From: Fistulifera solaris
Lineage: Eukaryota > Bacillariophyta > Bacillariophyceae > Naviculales > Stauroneidaceae
Assembly: GCA_030295235.1 (NCBI GenBank)
Contig: AP026127.1
Span: 312,501-376,500 of the forward strand
Direction of reading: 5' to 3'
Length of the DNA: 64,000 bases
Of this stretch, positions 43,689 through 54,935 are shown one piece after another. Position numbers and translations under genes: made by a program. Within the stretch, counting starts at the first letter, position 1, and each line of letters opens with the position of its first letter. Under the pieces are notes generated by a model that worked only from the letters and a program-made list of their open reading frames with translations, did no database searches and had not been told where the DNA came from.

Positions 43689-45102
43689 ATGGACTTTGAC
43701 CGATCATCTCAAGCAAAATCATGGCTTTTCGATGAGCCATCATTACAAGCCTGTCGATCACGGTCGACGGCTCCTCACGAGGTCGACGTGAGAATGCCGA
43801 GAGTCAAGACTGTCCGAAAATTTGCTTCAGGATTTCATCGGTCGTCAGTTTCTCAACGTTTCAATCCATGCACAAACGATCTACTCGATCCCGACGAACA
43901 AGAGAGTCTTGTTCGTTTCCACGCTCATCAGATGCAAACTCTCGTTGGGCCGACCGCACTTCTCCCCGAGCTGAGGACCAGTATCACGGTGCTCTCCACG
44001 GCGATAATGCTCTTCCGCCGTTTTTACCTTTCAAACTCTATTCTCTACTTCAATCCTCGAAAGATGGCCGCCGCTTGTGCCTTCTTTGCTGCTAAATCAG
44101 AGGAAGAAAAGATCGAGGTAAGCTATCATCATGGTCGTGTTGGAGATTAATGAGTCCCTTGGACCGAATGGCGCGAAAATTTATTTTCCGTTGTCAGCCA
44201 GTCGGCCACTAAATGAGTCGATCAACGTTTTGGAGCACGTTTTCTGCATACGCAATGCGTCACCGTTGTATCGACGTGTATCGCCAAATTGAGTCTTCTC
44301 TGTGATTGTGACGCAAATTGTCGGAACGTTTGGCCTCATCTTTTCCGACCCGCCTTTTCAGATCGGTCTCCTTTCTCATGCCACCCAAGTGGTGCACTCG
44401 AGAGTCCAACACGCCCCTCTTTGTCGAAATGAACTCCGGGGAGTTTCCGTCTTTGACATTCAAGACTACGAGAAGCTCCTGATGGAGGGAACGAACTACG
44501 AATTCAAGTGTCACCATCCGTTTTCGGCAATGCACGCCTTGGCGATTGATTATACTAACTTTTTTGCCAAAAAGGGCGTTTTCATCGACGCAGATGATGT
44601 TTTAGAACGGGCCTCGGCTGTCGTACAGCGGGCTCTCGTCTTTTCGGACGCGAACTTTTTGTTTGCCCCCGGCCACGTGGGATTTGCCGCGGTAGCCATC
44701 GCGCTAGGAGCCACTCCAACAAACAGCGAATCGATCGGAGACGGCTTAAAGACATATTTGTTAGACCGATTCGCGTGCAAGGCTCAATCTGAGCTCGACG
44801 ATTTTGAGGCCGCGGTCAGCCGCATCATTGAATGTCTTTTCCGATGCAAGCACATGGACTTGACATCGACCGTCAATGTCCACGAGGTAGCACAGCGTGC
44901 GGAAGAAACGAAACTCTTGCTCCACAAAGTCTCCTCCATTCGCATGCATTTATTCTGTCGACCACAGCCGGTTCCCATTTCTCCCACGAGAAAGAGATCT
45001 TGGGCGGAAGAAGAAGAATTCCATCCGCCTCGAGGCAACAACAAACGAATGTACAGCCAGGGAGTATCTGCCAAAGTGACCCCAGTTTGCCATTGTAATT
45101 AA
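43689..45102 (+). CDS. CCNH: Cyclin H, CDK-activating kinase / TFIIH subunit
   Basis: Start ATG 43689 (MDFDRSSQAKSWLFDE), matching the SSQ...W.F opening of cyclin H. Exon 1 43689-44117; a 244-nt intron 44118-44361 (GTAAGC to CTTTTCAG, phase 0); exon 2 44362-45102. Total about 390 residues. Cyclin box 1: LSTAIMLFRRFYLSNSIL, then NPRKMAAACAFFAAKSEEE. Cyclin box 2: CHHPFSAMHALAIDY, and ANFLFAPGHVGFAAVAIALG. A C-terminal basic tail holds SPTRKRS. It partners CDK7/CDKD and MAT1 to phosphorylate RNA polymerase II and cell-cycle kinases. The intron is the longest one I see in this window. Confidence 0.85.
44118..44361 (+). other. Intron of cyclin H
   Basis: GTAAGC at the donor and CGCCTTTTCAG at the acceptor; joins KSEEEKIE to IGLLSHATQVVH in phase 0. 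Unusually long for this region; it contains no obvious structured RNA. Confidence 0.8.
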
Positions 45103-45607
45103 TTCATCGCCTAAGCTATAATAAAACAACTACAGTTGAACATGATAATTTCGAATGTTCAATCACTTAAAAAGAAAAGATTACCGCCATGCGAACCGCC
45201 TAAGGTTCTGTCATCGGAGATGCCAGGATGAAGACGAATAATTTCCATGATGATTTACTAGACCTAAACGACGCCCTTGCTAGCTAGTTGATCTCAAGAA
45301 CCTAGCTATGAATGCGATGACGCTGAATTCGCCACGTCTCTATCCCTTCAAAGTGTATCCCCTATCATCCCCTACACTCAAAGCTACAGTAGGAAATGCG
45401 AACCTTGCCCTTCTTTCTTCGCTTTGTTATTATTTTTCGCCTTTCTCGACGGCTGATGCAAAAGGTCTTCATTCTCATTTCTTCCTTATTATTTCTCTTT
45501 GCATCGAATCCTTTTCATTACTTGAGTATAGTGTAGTTGGGGAAAGATTGTTTAAAAGGGCATCTAAGATCCTTACGACATTGAAAGGGAAACAGAACTT
45601 AATAAAA
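45103..45607. other. Intergenic region and probable 5' leader of the lactate permease gene
   Basis: The frame of the permease is open from 45308 with an ATG, but that stretch reads as a low-quality, T-rich leader. I see no separate gene. Confidence 0.4.
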
Positions 45608-47600
45608 ATGAGCGACATTAGTTACAACTGCGTCGATCCCGACAAAGGCGTACAGTGCGCCGAATCTTGCGTCTCATTGGACGCCTGCAACGACTGCAAT
45701 TGCACTTTTTTGGATTTAAGTGACACGGGAGGTCCGTGGGGCGACTTTATGGATGTTTTCTTTTGCTTATTTCCCATTATTGTTCTAGTTATCACGGTAA
45801 CTGTCCCAAAATTCATGCTTCCCACGACCGTGTCGCTGCCACTGGCGGCCTTTCTCATGTTCTTGGTCCGACTCGCTTACTTGGGTAGTGATCCGCTGTT
45901 AACGACGGCTTCGGTGATATTGGGACTCCTCGAAGCACTCACGCCACTCTCGATCATGGCCGGGGCCATTTGTCTTTTTGAAACGATGGAATCGACGCTC
46001 TGTTTGCCCTTTATGATGCGCGAGATTGAAGCACTGACCGAAGGTCATCCCATTGCCGAATTGATGCTCATTTTCGCCTTTGCCTATTTGGTGGAAGGTG
46101 CTTCGGGATTTGGTACCCCGGCCGCGCTTTCGGCTCCCATGCTCGTACGGAGACATTACCCCGCCGTTGAATCGGTGGTCGTCGTGCTCATCTTTAATAC
46201 ATTCGCGACCGTATGGGGTGCGGTGGGGACACCTTTATGGTTTGGTTTTCAGAGTCTCGAAGATGGTATCAGCGAAGCAACCTTTGACGATCTGCTCTTG
46301 ACCATTTCGTCCAAAGCGGCCGTCGCCTTGGCGGCATCCGCGCTGGTATTGATGCCACTCATCTTGACCATTCTGGTACCCTGGCAGCATGTCCTGTCGA
46401 ACCTTCTGTTCGTCTATTTGTCGTTGCTCAGTACCATTGGCCCGTCTGTGGCGCTGGCGCATATCAATTACGAATTTCCGTCCTTGATCGGTGGCATTGC
46501 CGGTTGCATGCTGTCCGCCATCTTGGTCAAGTACAAAGTTGGCATGACGCATGTGGACCATAGTGTGGCGGAAGAACAAGAAATTTCTTTTACACCAAAC
46601 CCCGAAGCCGTCCCAGATACCAGCAACGATCGGGAAGAAGTTACTGGTACCGATAACGACGAACCAAAAGAAACGGAGACAGAAAATGGTGCTCCAGAGA
46701 ATGGCGAAGGTTCACACTGCGAAAAAAACAAAAAAGTTGATGCAACGCCAATTGTCACGCCGGGAGGAAACGGCAAGTTTCCATGATTCACTGGGACCTC
46801 GTAAGACGTATCAAGAGGGATATTTGACCGATGTATTTTTACGCACGTTCCCCTTATGGGGCGTGGTGCTGTTGCTGATTGCCACGCGCGTCGAACAAAT
46901 TGGTATCAAGGATTATCTTACGTCGACGGACAAGTACTTCTCGATTCATTTTGGGACACTTGGAACGTTTCGACTCTCCACGAGCGTGGTCTTTGAGTTT
47001 CGCGACATTATGACGTATCCGAATTTGAACTGGAACTACGAATTGTTTTATGTGCCCTTTATCCTTCCGTTCATTCTGATATCCTTGCTTACTATGCTGC
47101 TATTCCGGAAGGATATGACCGGTCGACCTAGAGACATTGCATTCGTGGTCTTGGATCGACTGAAAAATCCGGCCATTGCATTGTTTGGAGCATTGGTGCT
47201 GGTCCAGTTGATGATTCAAATGGAGGAAGTGGCACCGGCATTCATTCTCGGTACCGTCTTGTCCGATTGGTTCCAAGAGGCGTTTGTTGTCATTTCACCT
47301 TTACTGGGGGCCCTCGGTTCTTTCTTTTCCGGTTCCACGACGGTCTCGAATTTAACGTTCGGATCCATCCAACGCATCGCCGCCGAATCGATCGGTACCA
47401 GTTCGACGACGATGTTGGCCTTGCAGGCGGTGGGCGCTTCTGCCGGCAATGGTATTTGTCTGAACAACATCATTTCGGCGTGTGCCGTGGTGGGTTTGAA
47501 TGTCAGTGAAGGGCAGCTTCTACTGCGGACGTACAAGTATGTCTTTGCGACGACTACCATTTCGACAGCCATCATGTTGGCGTTCTTTTTCCGCTTTTGA
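45608..47600 (+). CDS. lctP: L-lactate permease family transporter
   Basis: Multi-pass membrane transporter that imports lactate (and glycolate in bacteria) with protons. Start ATG 45608 (MSDISYNCVDPDKG), after which a Cys-rich segment precedes the first helix; ATG 45308 is a possible longer start. Core motifs: LLEALTPLSIMAGAI, FAYLVEGASGFGTPAALSAP (the family signature), VWGAVGTPLWFGFQSLEDGI, and in the second half SPLLGALGSFFSGSTTVSN and LQAVGASAGNGICLNNIISA. A hydrophilic loop of about 90 residues (rich in Glu, Asn and Lys) separates the halves, which bacterial members do not usually have so long. A break at the TTT of 46778-46780 must be bridged to join them. Intronless. About 660 residues. 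Confidence 0.85.
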
Positions 47601-47980
47601 GGTTCACGACAATATGAATTTGATAGCTCACATGTAAATAGTTTTCATGATTATTTCCCTTCCACATACCGGAAAAATAAAAATGTTTGGCGGCGAAAAG
47701 ACTAACAATGCAGCAATACCTAGCGCAGATGTCTTGACCAAGGACTGAGAAAACGTGACTGCAATAGTCACAGCCACGAAATTTTTTCGGTTGCGATGCG
47801 GCCATATCGCAATACATTCATTCATTTTCGTTAATGTAAAAAGAATAGCCAACCCGTAGGGCGAGCTTTACCTTCGTATCAACCCGCTTTCACCACTGAT
47901 TCGGAAGGTGGCATCTGCACCGAATGTCGCAACCACGCTCCTTCCGCTTTTAGTCACAGAACAGAAGTGGCGATCACATC
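47601..47980. other. Intergenic region
   Basis: 380 nt between the lactate permease and SLC35F genes. No gene seen. Confidence 0.35.
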
Positions 47981-49081
47981 ATGTCGTCCTCTTGGAATTT
48001 CGTTCATGAGAGTGTCTCCAGCTTTTGGCTGCCTCGTCATCATGATTCACACAACAATAGCAACAAAAACAAAATGACAGCCATCGTATTGAGTCAGATC
48101 ATTGCTCTCTTGGCCGCATCGACGAACGCGGCTTCGTTTACACTCGTCCATCGATGCGGAATTGCGACACAATTTACACAAATGATACCCATGTATTTTC
48201 TATTATCCTTTCAACTCTTGGCTCGATCATCGGACAACGATCTGCGGATACCGTGGTGGAACTATTTCCTGATATCGCTCTGTTTTGACGTCTTTCCCAA
48301 TTTTCTGGTGCTCCGCTCTCTGTGTTCTACCACATTGACAAGCGTGACATTGCTCAGTGCGTTGTCGGTGCCGTCCACCATGATATTTTCCAAACTCTTG
48401 CTGCGACGGACCTTTCGATCACAGCATTACTGGGGGGTGTGTTGCTGTATTTTGGGGGGATGTTTGACCGTTTTGTGTGACCAAGAGCATCGCGGCAAAC
48501 CTACTGCATCGCCAACGGCCGAGGAAAGCAAAAGCAGTCCGTTCGTGGGAGATATTCTGGTGATATTGTCGGCAATCATATACGGTTTAGGGGATGTCGT
48601 GGCGGAACAAGCCGTTCAACAATTGGATCGCCAGGAATACTTGGGAATGATCGGTGTGTTTGGATTCTTTCAAAGTGTCGTGGCAGCGGCATGGTGGGAG
48701 TTACCCGAAATCGAAAGGATTGTCACGTCAACCCAAACATGGGAAACCGTTTGGGTGCTACGATGGTATACGACTTCGGTCTACTTATATTACCGCACGT
48801 ATGCCTACTTTTTGACCACTGCCGATGCTACTTTATTGAATCTCTCCGGACAAGCGTCGAATGTTTGGGCTATTTTGTTTTCAGTATTCATTTATCGCTT
48901 CATGCCGTCGGTATTCTTTTTCGTAGCCCTTCTTTTGGTGGTGGGTGGTGTTTTCTTATACGAAGACGGCTCGTGTTGCTGGTTTCGCTACGCAAGTTAT
49001 CCGGAAGCGAAACCGTTGTTGACGACAAGGAACACTGGAGCCATCGTTTTGGATGTCAACTATTTTTCTAATAAGCGATAA
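47981..49081 (+). CDS. SLC35F-type drug/metabolite transporter
   Basis: 366 residues, uninterrupted, ATG 47981. About ten membrane helices in the drug/metabolite transporter fold. Family motifs: ALLAASTNAASFTLV, then WWNYFLISLCFDVFPNFLVL, LRSLCSTTLTSVTLLSAL, HYWGVCCCILGGCLTVL, GDILVILSAIIYGLGDVVAE, EYLGMIGVFGFFQSVVAA, LNLSGQASNVWAILFSV, and ALLLVVGGVFLYE. The pattern matches SLC35F1/F2/F6-like proteins (PF06027), thought to carry nucleotide-sugar-like or other metabolites; substrate unknown. The C-terminal tail after helix 10 is short and basic. Membrane location not predicted beyond the secretory system. Confidence 0.8.
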   Translation: MSSSWNFVHESVSSFWLPRHHDSHNNSNKNKMTAIVLSQIIALLAASTNAASFTLVHRCGIATQFTQMIPMYFLLSFQLLARSSDNDLRIPWWNYFLISLCFDVFPNFLVLRSLCSTTLTSVTLLSALSVPSTMIFSKLLLRRTFRSQHYWGVCCCILGGCLTVLCDQEHRGKPTASPTAEESKSSPFVGDILVILSAIIYGLGDVVAEQAVQQLDRQEYLGMIGVFGFFQSVVAAAWWELPEIERIVTSTQTWETVWVLRWYTTSVYLYYRTYAYFLTTADATLLNLSGQASNVWAILFSVFIYRFMPSVFFFVALLLVVGGVFLYEDGSCCWFRYASYPEAKPLLTTRNTGAIVLDVNYFSNKR

Positions 49082-49204
49082 TCGGATAGAAATAATCAAA
49101 AGATCTATTGCTCGCAGATGACAATGCTTGTGCGAATATCTTCGTGTTATAATAATTAAATGCGTTGGGTAAGGTGATAGAGTGTTTCAAACGCGCTCAC
49201 GTTC

Positions 49205-49253
49205 GCTCTCAATTAGAAAAAGAGGTCAAAAGCTCTTTCGTTTAATTGAGAGC
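49205..49253 (-). promoter_or_regulatory. 3'-end hairpin of the rubredoxin gene
   Basis: A stem of about 20 nt: GCTCTCAATTA at 49205-49215 pairs with TAATTGAGAGC at 49243-49253, extended by AAAGAG/CTCTTT around a loop GTCAAAAG. The distal arm is the last codons (ALN stop) of the rubredoxin gene and the near arm is its 3' untranslated region. Confidence 0.5.
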
Positions 49254-49808
49254 ATAACCACTCAAAAAGAGCACAAAGAACGCCGCCAACCCCCCAAAAA
49301 CGGCGAGATTCTTTTGCTGCGACGACCAGGCATTCGTTCCGAATCCGTATCCTTGATTGACGGCAAAACCCGGAATTTCTTCCACTTGCTCTTCGAAGGA
49401 ATCTTTCGAGGCCCGACATACGGGACAACGCCAATTGCTGGGCAAATCCGCAAACGGCGTGCCCGGTTGGACCATCCCACCAATCATCATAACATCGCCC
49501 TTGGTTTCGTCGTAGACCCAATCGCAATTTTTGCAAGTACTCTTGCCGAGACTCTTCTTCATAAACACTTCTTGTTCGCGAAGTTCTTGCGCGCGACGCA
49601 TCTTTTCGAGTTGCTTCTGTGTTTCGGCGTCCATGGTAGCGGATGCCATGGGGTCCGACCGATCTTCCGAGGTCGGCTCGCTGCTCATGAAGAATCGATG
49701 CGTCTTTTGTGTCGCAAATGCCCGAGGCTGTGTTGAAAATCCCTCACAGGCGGCCATCAATAGGACAGCAACTGTGAATGTTTGTAGGATCAGTGTTTTC
49801 GACGACAT
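49242..49808 (-). CDS. Plastid rubredoxin with C-terminal membrane anchor
   Basis: 188 residues, uninterrupted, ATG 49808. A signal peptide (LILQTFTVAVLLMAACEG) with F-S at the cleavage site (ACEGF then STQPR), the diatom plastid entry motif. A helical linker (KQLEKMRRAQELREQEVF) is followed by the iron site: KNCDWVYD preceded by STC, and NWRCPVCRASKDSFEE, that is C-x2-C and C-P-x-C. A C-terminal helix (LAVFGGLAAFFVLFLSGYAL) anchors it. This layout is that of RubA/RBD1, a thylakoid rubredoxin needed for photosystem assembly in cyanobacteria and plants. The gene ends in a hairpin (49205-49253). Confidence 0.9.
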   Translation of the reverse strand: MSSKTLILQTFTVAVLLMAACEGFSTQPRAFATQKTHRFFMSSEPTSEDRSDPMASATMDAETQKQLEKMRRAQELREQEVFMKKSLGKSTCKNCDWVYDETKGDVMMIGGMVQPGTPFADLPSNWRCPVCRASKDSFEEQVEEIPGFAVNQGYGFGTNAWSSQQKNLAVFGGLAAFFVLFLSGYALN

Positions 49809-50289
49809 GTTGTTGTTGTATCAAGGGTGTTCGAAGAAGATTGTTTTACTTTGTCGCAAGGAATGAAGTTGTTTGGGATGTCTTCTTTGCTGACGAGCGA
49901 CTGCTTCAGTATCAACTTTTGATAAACACGATATGTTGATGATTCAACCAATCTGATTCAATAACTGCAACGACACAATAGGAGATGCGGATAATGATTC
50001 AATCATCTGATCGCTTTGCGTTTTGCAGTGCAATGTGAACTGATGTCATCGCGGTCGCAGCAGGCTTGCTTGGTTGACGGTTGACGCAGTACAAAATGAC
50101 TCAGCATCACAATCTTACCGGTACTCAGAAGGTATCCCGTGACGTAAACACCGTGACTGACTGGCGAACCGCTCACAGAAAAAGTGACGACAATAAAAAC
50201 GTTTGCGATTGATTGAATGAAGTAGTCTAGCGGTTTGTATCGCTCCTTGGAAGAAAGATACCAAGCATAATGTTTATTACTTCTTCATC
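49809..50289. other. Divergent promoter region
   Basis: Between the rubredoxin gene and the 2H gene. AT-rich. No gene and no defined motif. Confidence 0.35.
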
Positions 50290-51244
50290 ATGATATTAAA
50301 AAGTATTGTGAAGTTTTCGAGCTGGCCATTTTTCTTTTCCGGATTTTCATCAGTGTCTCCCTCATCATTGCGCCCCCTGAACTCCATCGCATCACTGCGT
50401 AACAGTTACTCAACTTCGCTACCTAGAATGGCAAACGATCACCCGACAATTGAACGCAGGCCACGCCGCAGAAATCGACCGGGAATGAACTCGTATCTCA
50501 AAGTCTTGTTCGAAAACGACGATACACTGGACCGACTGCACTCGATTGCTGCAAATCTACAAAACGAAATCCCGAAACTCAGCATTCGATCGCTGCCATC
50601 GCTTCATATGACACTCTTTTTGGCGGAGAAATTCTGTGCAATGAACTTTCGAAAGACGAATTGCATTATTGGCATACGCAGGTTCAGAATTGCTTCGCCG
50701 CGTCGCATTTTTGCAGTCCATCATCATCCGCTGCGCAGGAAATAATGCCCCCAGACTTTTGGTTTCACTTCGCCCGGTTGCGGACATTTCCTCCTCATCG
50801 CAACAATTTGATTGTGGCCGAATTCGAGGCTTCTCCGGCCTGGCATGCGCTGTACCGTGATCTCCAAACCATTGCACGAGACTCTCCAGGCTTCCAGGAA
50901 CTGGCCACCACCCAGCCATGGATCCCTCACATCACCTTGGCCAACCTTCCGCGGTCGACGGAATCGACGCTCAACAGGCTGTTGGAGGCCGCGTCGAACG
51001 AATTTCCCAAGAATGAGACAATTGCTGCATCGGGCATCGGTATGGGTGGTCCTGTACCCCTGCAAGATGAATTGAACTGGAACTTCGTATACGGCGGTTC
51101 CGGATCCAGCTCTATTCCTTGAACACAAATCATCGAGGAACCATTGCTCGATGGAAAGGAACGATCCAGGCCAGCATTATTTACTACGTAGCACCCGAAA
51201 AACTCCAGACTGACTCCTCGCTGAGATTCCAGCCAAGAATATGA
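50290..51244 (+). CDS. 2H (LigT-like) phosphoesterase
   Basis: Contains two H-x-T motifs: HMTL in SLPSLHMTLF and HITL in QPWIPHITLANL, which place two catalytic His across from each other in the 2H fold; relatives open 2',3'-cyclic phosphates or process U6 snRNA. The start is 50290 (with an Arg/Ser-rich leader that may be an organelle presequence) or 50430 (MANDHPT). Breaks: the TTTTT at 50617-50621 (one more T gives FFGGEILCNELSKDE) and ATTG at 51071-51074 (one more G gives ELELRIRRF, then LYSLNTNHRGTIARWKG). With both, the protein ends at 51244 at about 317 residues from 50290. The final ARWKG block is a typical strand of the fold. Confidence 0.65.
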
Positions 51245-52311
51245 TATTCAGGAACTAAAGTCAATTACTTATTAACCTCTCAAGACTACTTCTTACCTAC
51301 AGTAGCCTCAAACCATTTCATTTATCTGTAGAATCTAAAGACTTCCTAATCGCAATAACCTCTCTAGGGAATTGGTAATTGGTAGAGATTAGTCTAGAGA
51401 TCCTAGCTAATTTTATACGGAGTGCGGAGTGTAAAAGGAGGGCATCTCGGAAGTCGGAAGTGGATTTAGTATTGCCCTTGAAGTGAACACGGAAGTCAAA
51501 TGGCTTCAATGAAGCATTATGGCATTTTACAATTTGCTCATATACTGATGTGACTCACTGGCATTTTCGAATTAACCACTGAGTCAGATCAGTACTTGCT
51601 CTATTAAGCCAGTCTTCCTGCATGATTGAATACCGTAAACGACACTTATTTACTATGAAATAGAATGTAGCGGGTAGCGGGTAGACGCAAAACGAGCAAC
51701 GAAGAAGGAACCAGAATTCAGTCTTGCATGTTCGCTTTCACGAGAACTTGCACCGCGCCCTTTCTTTGCATTTCGTACTCTATATTCTACAGTGCGTAGT
51801 CCGTTGCCCTTCGCACTTCGCATAACAAAAGTAACGGTAATGTCTAAAATGTCCCTTTTCAACTAAGCCCTTCGGCCCTTGTTTTTAAATGTGTTTCAAA
51901 ACGCTAGCCCTTAGGGCCTTCGAAATATTAATTAAGTAACGATAGATTACTGGAAACTAGAAATCGTTTTTATTGAGTACTATTCTTATCTATGATCGTT
52001 AGGATGCGGTCATTCATTGTACTTCTTAGGTAATAGTTGTCTTAACCTTTTTTGAATATTTGCAGTACTAAATGTCTGCTGGCTGACGCTGTTCTTTGCG
52101 CGGTGCGGGTGGTTCCGTTTTCGCGTGCACGGATCGTGCCATAAATTTTTCCTTGACGAACAACGCAACGTTCCTTCTTATTCACCGCATTGAGCAGCCA
52201 ACAAGACCCATCGATTTCGATCATTATTTCTTATCCATTTCCGCACCTCTTCTATACTTTGGCAATTTCGTTTTACGTTCAGTTTATAATTAAGCAAAAT
52301 TAAAGGCCACA
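51245..52311. other. Intergenic region
   Basis: 1.07 kb with no convincing gene. It holds short GC-rich palindromes in otherwise AT-rich DNA (AAGCCCTTCGGCCCTT near 51866, AGCCCTTAGGGCC near 51906). The open frame at 51653-51862 lacks an ATG-supported structure. Confidence 0.35.
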
Positions 52312-53071
52312 ATGGGAAGCGATGCACCGCCCCTCATACAATCACCGGCGCGTCGCAACTTACGAGAATTGTTTCGACGCGAACTTTCGGGGAAATCATG
52401 GAATCGCAGTGGACGAACCATCAATACACTGTCGTCTCACAGCAGTCACGACGATAAAAGGAAATGTCAAAATAACGTGTCCTTTGCGGATGAGGCCGTC
52501 GAAGGCATGGAAGTTAGCGTTCGATTCATTGAAACGTGCGAAATTTACACCGAACCTTTGTCGGAGGAAGAGCGCAATTTATATTTTTATACGGTAAGAA
52601 AATGTTTGACAGTGATTGCAAATACGTCAAGTGCACATTGGGTTTCTCACAGAGTTGTCGTTTGTGCTTTATTTATCATTATTACAGTCCAGCGACGTGC
52701 AAGCCTTTCAAAAAGATAGTGCATTGACTGCGGTGATGTACATTAAACGACGAGAAGCCAATATCGCGTGGGAAGAAAACGAATACAGCATCCGAGGACT
52801 CGAGGAAATGATCCAAAAAGCATCAATGAAACCCGGAGAGAAATGTAAACGAGAACGACATTGCGCGAAAGTGCTGGCCGAACAGGAACGGTTACGAACA
52901 CAGAATCTGTTATCCCCGGAGCGATTACGAGGAGCGTCATCGAGTAGTTCGAAAGCCGACCGAGCAGCTGCTATCATTAAAGCCGAACACGATGCTGTAT
53001 TTTGTGGGTACAAGACCGATCGACGGGCCAAGTTAGTTCGACAATTCTCTTCGATTCGTTCAACATCATAA
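52312..53071 (+). CDS. Small protein of a diatom family with the FYT...RGLE motif
   Basis: Start ATG 52312 (MGSDAPPLIQSP). Exon 1 52312-52593; a 94-nt intron 52594-52687 (GTAAGA to TATTACAG, phase 0); exon 2 52688-53071. Total 221 residues. A core block reads IYTEPLSEEERNLYFYT (exon 1) joined to SSDVQAFQKDSAL and YSIRGLEEMIQ. Diatom genomes carry proteins with an EE..x(W/F)YT...D...F...RGLE pattern as far as I recall. No membrane segment, no signal peptide. Basic C-terminal tail. Function unknown. Confidence 0.65.
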
Positions 53072-53160
53072 TTAAAGTCTAGCAACCATTTTTGCTAAAT
53101 ATTTTCTTGAAACTTATCCGCAAACATGTGTCTTTCTCTAATCATTATTTAGTAGTCAAG

Positions 53161-54166
53161 CTACTTTTGTTCATTATTGTCTCCCTGATCACTTCCTTCA
53201 TCACCACCGCCGCTACTTCCGCTGCCTACCATGAATCCCAAACCACCCCCGGCCGGAACGCGACGGGCAATTTCACTAATCATCCTCTGCGGGGGCTGTC
53301 CTTGGAGCCATACGGTACCGGGACCTTTAAGTGTTGTGATGAAAAGACCTTCCCCACCAGCAAATACATTGGCGAATCCTTTCACCATTTGAACGTCTGT
53401 CACAGGGATAAAGTAATGATAATCATTTATTCGTCAGTCAAAAGCAATTGAAAACGAACTAGTAAACTCCGAAATAGAGAAACTCACCATAATCGACTTG
53501 ACTCGTAAAGGCAACCAAACAACCGGACGAAATCCGGAGTTCTTCACCGTCCCGTAGATCTCTCCGTATCAGGGTACCTCCCGCTTTCAGAAAAACATCA
53601 CCTTGTCCCGTAAGAGCTTGCAAAATAAATCCTTCACCACCAAAGAAACCTGACGCAAATGATTTCGTAAATTCCATTTGCACATCAATCGTATGCGATG
53701 CGCACAGCAGTGCACCTTTCTGACACACCAGTTTGCCGCCGTATTCCGGTACATTGAGGCGCAATATTTTCGAAGGAAAGTCGGTCCCCAGCGCTACCCG
53801 TCCTACCGTGTTTCCACTATACGTGTAATCGGAAATGAAAAAGTTTTGACCCGTCATCATGCGACGAAATCCCGCCGAAAGGCCGCCGCCGGTCGTCGTA
53901 TTCATTTCGACCCCTTCCGTCAAATACATCATGGCACCGGACTCGGCCCGCAGAACTTGATTTGGTCGTAATTCAATGGTAACAATTTGACTTTCATTCC
54001 CTTCAATTTTGGCCGCCAAATCAAAATCAATCGGTTCTCCGACGACTCCATCGACACTCGTGAGTGTGGGAGTTTGCGAAGCCAACGTGCGATGCGGATA
54101 TCTCGCGATCGGTCCCCGCCTTGTGGCGGACGACGCAGCGCGTAGAACTGGAATAAGTCTTTGCAT
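53161..54166 (-). CDS. AIM24 / TIGR00266 family protein
   Basis: Start ATG 54166. Exon 1 54166-53488; a 91-nt intron 53487-53397 (GTGAGT to TGACAG, phase 1); exon 2 53396-53161. About 304 residues. An Arg- and Ser-rich start (MQRLIPVLRAASSATRR) looks like a mitochondrial presequence. The double beta-helix repeats of the family are visible: VLRAESGAMMYLTEGV, FISDYTYSGNTVGRVAL, then GALLCASHTIDVQM, GFFGGEGFILQALTGQGDVF, and in exon 2 NVFAGGEGLFITTLKGPGTV. The tail is Gly/Asp-rich. Yeast AIM24 is a mitochondrial inner-membrane protein affecting MICOS; here role inferred only. Confidence 0.8.
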
Positions 54167-54935
54167 TGCGATGAGATACAGCAGTCAGAGACGTAGTGAA
54201 GATAGCAATCTAGAAAGACCTCCTTGATGATTATTTTCTTATTACTCCGTATTATTGCCGTGCAACACGACGCGAGATCGCGATGGTGGGAGTAAGTACC
54301 GCTACGATAAGTAGGAAACAATGTTTCCGTGACTGAATCAGTCTTGGTGAAAACGGACAACACTTTGGTACTATAGTCAATTTTAAGGAGCACAATACTT
54401 TGCGACAAAGCCACCGTAAAGAACTAAAGGATGCAACGCATTTGTCAATCAGCAACAGCTCTTAGTCAATACTTCGTTTAGCAAGAGCAAGTGGACTTAG
54501 AAACAAAACAACGGACATCCATTCCATATTGTTTGACTTTGCTTCTCCCTCCTACGATTGGAGAGAGAGTGAAACAACGATGATCCGGAGATTCATGAGC
54601 ATTGTCGACTCAAATCGCAATTCGGTGATTTGCAAATGTGGCCCCTAAGTCATTCCTAGACCTAGTAACGCAGTAATGCTACAAACGAAACGCAAAAGAC
54701 AACAAGTTGTTCTCTACGCATTAAAGAAGAACCATGGTCAACGTCTCATGACTGAAATCCTGTCTTGGCTATCATAATATACGGAGTAACAGTTTGGGCC
54801 ACAGTGAAAAGCGAGACGACGGCTGCATTTCATTATTGACACTTTTAGGGCTATAGGCAACAAAACAATCTGCATCAATAATTAATTAAACCACTTTCTT
54901 TGTGAGCGTTAAAGGCACCGTTGAAAAAGGGCACA
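54167..54935. other. Divergent promoter region
   Basis: Between the AIM24-like gene (minus) and the RNase gene (plus), 770 nt. A segment TCATGACTGAAATCC near 54747 shares its first ten bases with the repeats near 2495 and 4158. No gene seen. Confidence 0.35.

Noticed and set aside
51653-51862. Basic 69-residue frame on the minus strand
   Set aside because: Intergenic, low information, no domain.
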